In this document: positions 60,959 to 64,000 of the stretch, in pieces
Numbering within the stretch: position 1 is the stretch's first letter
Layout of the letters: every line of letters starts with the position of its first letter
Source of the DNA: JACKEQ01 sp041389565
Lineage (GTDB): Bacteria; Myxococcota_A; UBA796; GCA-2862545
Length of the DNA stretch: 64,000 bases
Direction: 5' to 3'
Assembly (NCBI GenBank): GCA_041389565.1
Contig: JAWKRP010000014.1
Span: 159,883-223,882 of the forward strand
Translations under genes and position numbers: made by a program
Notes under the pieces: generated by a model
Seen by the model: only the letters and a program-made list of their open reading frames with translations
Databases searched by the model: none
What the model was told of the DNA's origin: nothing

Positions 60959-61631
60959 TCTCCATCCAACGGTCGGAGACGCCCCCTGACAGTCTGGCGA
61001 CCGGTCGGTACGACGGTGACGACATCCGAGCCCAGCTGCACGAGGACTTTCTGGGAAAGTGCTACCTGTGCGAGCGGGAGCTCTCCGGCAGTTGGCAGGT
61101 GGAGCACTTCCGCCCCAAGTCTGGCAGCTTCAAGAGCCTCCGAGCGCAGTGGACCAACCTCTTCCCGGCGGATTCCTGCAACCAGAATCGAAAGCGGTGG
61201 CCCGTTGCAGATCGGGTAGACGAGTCAACAGCATTCCCCGCGCGGCCTGCTCGACCCGAGCGACGACTCCTGCGATGTCGGAGACGCGCGGTGCAGCGCA
61301 TCGACCCACGACCCGTCTCGGGCGACGAGCTGATCTTCGACTTCTCCGCAGTCGATCCGACGGACCTTCAGGAGCACAACACGGCAGCGAGCTCCCACAT
61401 CCACACTTCTGGCGGACAGAACGGACGCCTCCGAGCCTCCACAGCCGTTGGACCTTGGTTCTTCACGACCTTCTGGCGCTCCAACGCGCCGTGGGCCGGG
61501 GGGACGACCCGACAGAGCCCATCAAACGGCTCCAGGTGCTCCTGCGCGCGACGGCGCCGTTCACCGCTGTGCTTCGCGGCACCATTCGGGCCCGATATCC
61601 CGACCTGATGGAGCATATCGAGGGGGACTGA
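60955..61631 (+). pseudogene. PtuB-type HNH endonuclease, broken by frameshifts
   Basis: From a GTG overlapping the ATPase stop, the frame gives CYLCERELSGSWQVEHFRPK (C36, C39, H51) and NLFPADSCNQNRKRWPV, the zinc-ribbon HNH core. Protein-like sequence then moves between frames: 'PRGLLDPSDDSCDVGDA' in the +1 frame near 61240-61287, back to the first frame for 'VQRIDPRPVSGDELIFDF' to about 61425, and a third frame for 'LHDLLALQRAVGRGDDPTEP' to the stop at 61629-61631. About three indels are needed. A recently dead gene or sequencing errors; low GC like the ATPase. Confidence 0.7.
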
Positions 61632-61707
61632 CTGCGGGCGTCGTACGACCCGCGCCGGGCGCCTGCCGCCGTGATGCACGGGTTATGGGGCCGTTCCCGA
61701 GGTCCCG

Positions 61708-64000
61708 ATGAACGCACCCGCCCGCTACGAGCTCGCGAATCCCGTCCGCATCGTCACCGCCGCGTCGCTGTTCGACGGCCACGATGCCGCGATCAACATC
61801 ATGCGCCGCATCCTCCAGTCCAGTGGCGCCGAGGTCATCCACCTCGGGCACAACCGGTCGGTGGCCGAGATCGTCGACTGCGCCATCCAGGAGGATGCCC
61901 AGGCCATCGCGCTCACGAGCTACCAGGGCGGGCACGTCGAGTACCTGAAGTACATGTTCGACATGCTGAAGGAGCGCGGAGCCGACATCCGCCTCTTCGC
62001 GGGCGGCGGCGGCACGATCCTCCCGACGGAGATCGAGGAGCTCCACGCCTACGGCATCGACCGCATCTACAGCCCCGACGACGGCCGCGAGCTCGGCCTG
62101 CAGGGCATGATCGACGACCTGTTGCAGAGGTCCGACTTCGCGGCCCGTGATCCGGGCGAGCTCGACGGGCTGATCGCGAGCCTGTCGTCGGATCGGCCCG
62201 ACGTGATCGCGGGTCTCGTCACCCTGGCCGAGAACCACCCGGAGCTGCGCGCGCGCATCCATGCCGCCTGCGAGACCGACCGGGTCGTGCCCGTGCTCGG
62301 CATCACAGGTACCGGCGGCGCCGGGAAGTCCAGCCTGGTCGACGAGCTCGTGCGCCGCTTCCTGCGCGACCAGCCGGGCAAGAAGCTCGCCATCCTCTCC
62401 ATCGACCCCAGCAAGCGGAAGACCGGCGGAGCCCTCCTCGGCGACCGCATCCGCATGAACAGCGTGCACGACCCGCGAATCTACATGCGCTCGCTGGCCA
62501 CGCGCCAGGCGCACCTCGCGATGTCGGGGGTGGTCCCCGAAGCGGTGCAGATCTGCAAGAAGGCCGGGTTCGACTTCATCCTCGTCGAGACCAGCGGCAT
62601 CGGTCAGTCCGACACCGCCATCACCGAGGTCGCCGACAGCACGCTGTACGTGATGACCTCCGAGTACGGCGCGGCCACGCAGCTCGAGAAGATCGACATG
62701 CTCGACTTCGCCGACCTCATCGCCATCAACAAGTTCGACAAGCGCGGCTCGCTCGACGCCCTCCGCGACGTGCGCAAGCAGGTGAAGCGGAACACCCAGC
62801 GCTTCATGGACGCCGACGAGACGCTCCCCGTCTACGGCACCATCGCGAGCCAGTTCAACGATCCCGGCACGAACCGGCTGTACCTCGCCGTCATGCAGCT
62901 CGTCGCCGACCGGTTCGACGCCGCGCTCGCCCCGAAGTCCGCCCTCGTCACGGGCGACTCCGAGAAGGTGTACGTCATCCCGCCCGACCGGTCGCGGTAC
63001 CTCGCCGAGATCGCCGAGACGTCCGAGCGCGTCGACGCCGACATCGCGAAGGCCGTCGACACGGCCCGCCGGCTCTACCGCCTCGCCGGCGCCATCGCGG
63101 AGCTCCGACAGGACTCACAGACCGTCCAGGGCTGTCCGGCCGTGCCCGCCGGGCCCATCGAGCCCGATGAGTCCGACTCCGACGGCACGATCGACCTCGT
63201 CCGTCGCTACAACCTCCTCCGCGACACGCTCCACCACGAAGCGCGCGACCGCCTCGCCCGCTGGCCCGAGGTCCAGGCGCTCTACGGCAGCGAGGTGTTC
63301 GCGTACCAGGTCCGCGGGCGCACCATCGAGCAGCCCCTGTGGCGCGAGACCCTGTCGCAGAACAAGGTGCCCCGCGTGGCCCTGCCCACGTACGAGGACT
63401 GGGGCGACGTGCTGGCATGGCTCTCCCGCGAGAACGTGCCCGGAGAGTGGCCCTACACGGCAGGCGTGTTCCCGCTGAAGCGGTCCGGCGAAGACCCAGC
63501 GCGCATGTTCGCGGGCGAGGGCGGGCCGGAGCGGACGAACAAGCGCTTCCACTACGTGAGCCGCGGGCTCCCCGCCAAACGGCTGTCCACCGCGTTCGAC
63601 AGCGTCACGCTGTACGGCGAGGACCCCGACTGGCGCCCCGACATCTACGGGAAGGTCGGCAACTCCGGCGTGTCCGTGGCGAACGTCGACGACGCGAAGA
63701 AGCTCTACTCGGGCTTCGACCTCTGCGATCCGAAGACCAGCGTGAGCATGACCATCAACGGTCCGGCGCCCATGCTGCTCGCGTTCTTCCTGAATGCCGC
63801 GATCGACCAGGGCTGCGAGAAGCACATCCGCAGCCAGGGCCGGGAAGCCGAGGTCACGGCGGCCATCGGGAAGCTCTACGCAGACCGCGGGGTGCCGCGT
63901 CCGGCCTACCAGGGCGCGCTCCCCGAGGGGAACGACGGGCTCGGGCTGCTGCTGCTGGGCGCGTCGGGTGACGAGGTGCTGGAGGCCGAGACGTACGAGC
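61708..64000 (+). CDS. icmF: Fused acyl-CoA mutase IcmF-type, partial
   Basis: 764 codons to the window edge, no stop. Order: B12-binding domain (SLFDGHDAAINIMRRI, His of the DxHxxG-type loop), MeaB-like GTPase chaperone with GITGTGGAGKSSL and NKFD, then the mutase TIM-barrel region (RETLSQNKVPRVALPTYEDW ... SVSMTINGPAPMLLAFFLN). IcmF isomerises isobutyryl-CoA and n-butyryl-CoA with adenosylcobalamin and carries its own chaperone. The C-terminal part lies outside. GAGG five bases before the ATG. Confidence 0.92.
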   Translation, partial: MNAPARYELANPVRIVTAASLFDGHDAAINIMRRILQSSGAEVIHLGHNRSVAEIVDCAIQEDAQAIALTSYQGGHVEYLKYMFDMLKERGADIRLFAGGGGTILPTEIEELHAYGIDRIYSPDDGRELGLQGMIDDLLQRSDFAARDPGELDGLIASLSSDRPDVIAGLVTLAENHPELRARIHAACETDRVVPVLGITGTGGAGKSSLVDELVRRFLRDQPGKKLAILSIDPSKRKTGGALLGDRIRMNSVHDPRIYMRSLATRQAHLAMSGVVPEAVQICKKAGFDFILVETSGIGQSDTAITEVADSTLYVMTSEYGAATQLEKIDMLDFADLIAINKFDKRGSLDALRDVRKQVKRNTQRFMDADETLPVYGTIASQFNDPGTNRLYLAVMQLVADRFDAALAPKSALVTGDSEKVYVIPPDRSRYLAEIAETSERVDADIAKAVDTARRLYRLAGAIAELRQDSQTVQGCPAVPAGPIEPDESDSDGTIDLVRRYNLLRDTLHHEARDRLARWPEVQALYGSEVFAYQVRGRTIEQPLWRETLSQNKVPRVALPTYEDWGDVLAWLSRENVPGEWPYTAGVFPLKRSGEDPARMFAGEGGPERTNKRFHYVSRGLPAKRLSTAFDSVTLYGEDPDWRPDIYGKVGNSGVSVANVDDAKKLYSGFDLCDPKTSVSMTINGPAPMLLAFFLNAAIDQGCEKHIRSQGREAEVTAAIGKLYADRGVPRPAYQGALPEGNDGLGLLLLGASGDEVLEAETYE

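Overview
The window is 64 kb of very GC-rich (about 70%), densely packed bacterial DNA. GTG and TTG starts are common, and neighbouring genes often overlap by one to four bases. Three Hanks-type Ser/Thr kinase genes (one looks catalytically dead), several lipoproteins rich in Cys or Asp-Thr-Asp repeats, a thrombospondin type-3 repeat protein, a STAND regulator, a secreted caspase and a class III-type polyhydroxyalkanoate (PHA) locus point to a Myxococcota or related deltaproteobacterial lineage. That placement is inference; no rRNA, tRNA or CRISPR array was seen. Two CDS are cut by the window: a CPBP membrane protease on the left and a fused acyl-CoA mutase on the right.

Layout. 1-3.2 kb: an operon of a cyclic-nucleotide-binding protein, a NodU-type carbamoyltransferase and a CPBP protease. 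3.2-7.6 kb: an NlpC/P60 lipoprotein, a YgiQ radical-SAM protein and an AsmA/DUF748-like protein. 7.7-12.6 kb: a small lipoprotein and a 1,510-residue helicase with a Vsr-like nuclease tail, a defence candidate. 12.6-16.3 kb: an operon for uptake, CoA activation and reduction of a carboxylic acid, with a palindromic operator. 16.8-21.1 kb: a WYL-type regulator, then the PHA locus (two tandem PhaC paralogues, a PhaE-like protein, a phasin, and divergent PhaR with two palindromes between). 21.1-26 kb: a phosphoesterase, rhodanese, C_GCAxxG-type protein, XAC2610-like lipoprotein, DUF2585 protein and two cytochromes c.

26.1-36.1 kb: a TPR-kinase-ATPase signalling protein, an SDR, YidD, a membrane sulfatase-superfamily enzyme beside a predicted pseudokinase, and a neutral-ceramidase homologue. 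36.1-43.6 kb: a four-gene cell-surface operon (TSP3, OmpA, lipoprotein, STAND regulator), a LysR regulator and a TolC-like protein. 43.6-50.1 kb: a lipoprotein with phosphohistidine and ATP-grasp domains, more envelope proteins, a PEGA-tailed kinase and an HD hydrolase. 50.1-54.6 kb: a dispersed repeat, a membrane protein whose N-terminus resembles an effector-associated domain, a B3/B4 protein, an Nramp-like transporter and an aspartoacylase-like enzyme.

54.7-59.1 kb is the most distinctive set: Cys-repeat lipoprotein, ECF sigma, anti-sigma with a DUF4384-like outer part, exported caspase and a second lipoprotein, mostly translationally coupled. I read it as a self-regulated envelope stress or protease module. 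59.8-61.6 kb is a lower-GC insert holding a Septu-like pair, an intact PtuA-type ATPase and a PtuB-type HNH gene broken by about three frameshifts. An IcmF-type mutase follows.
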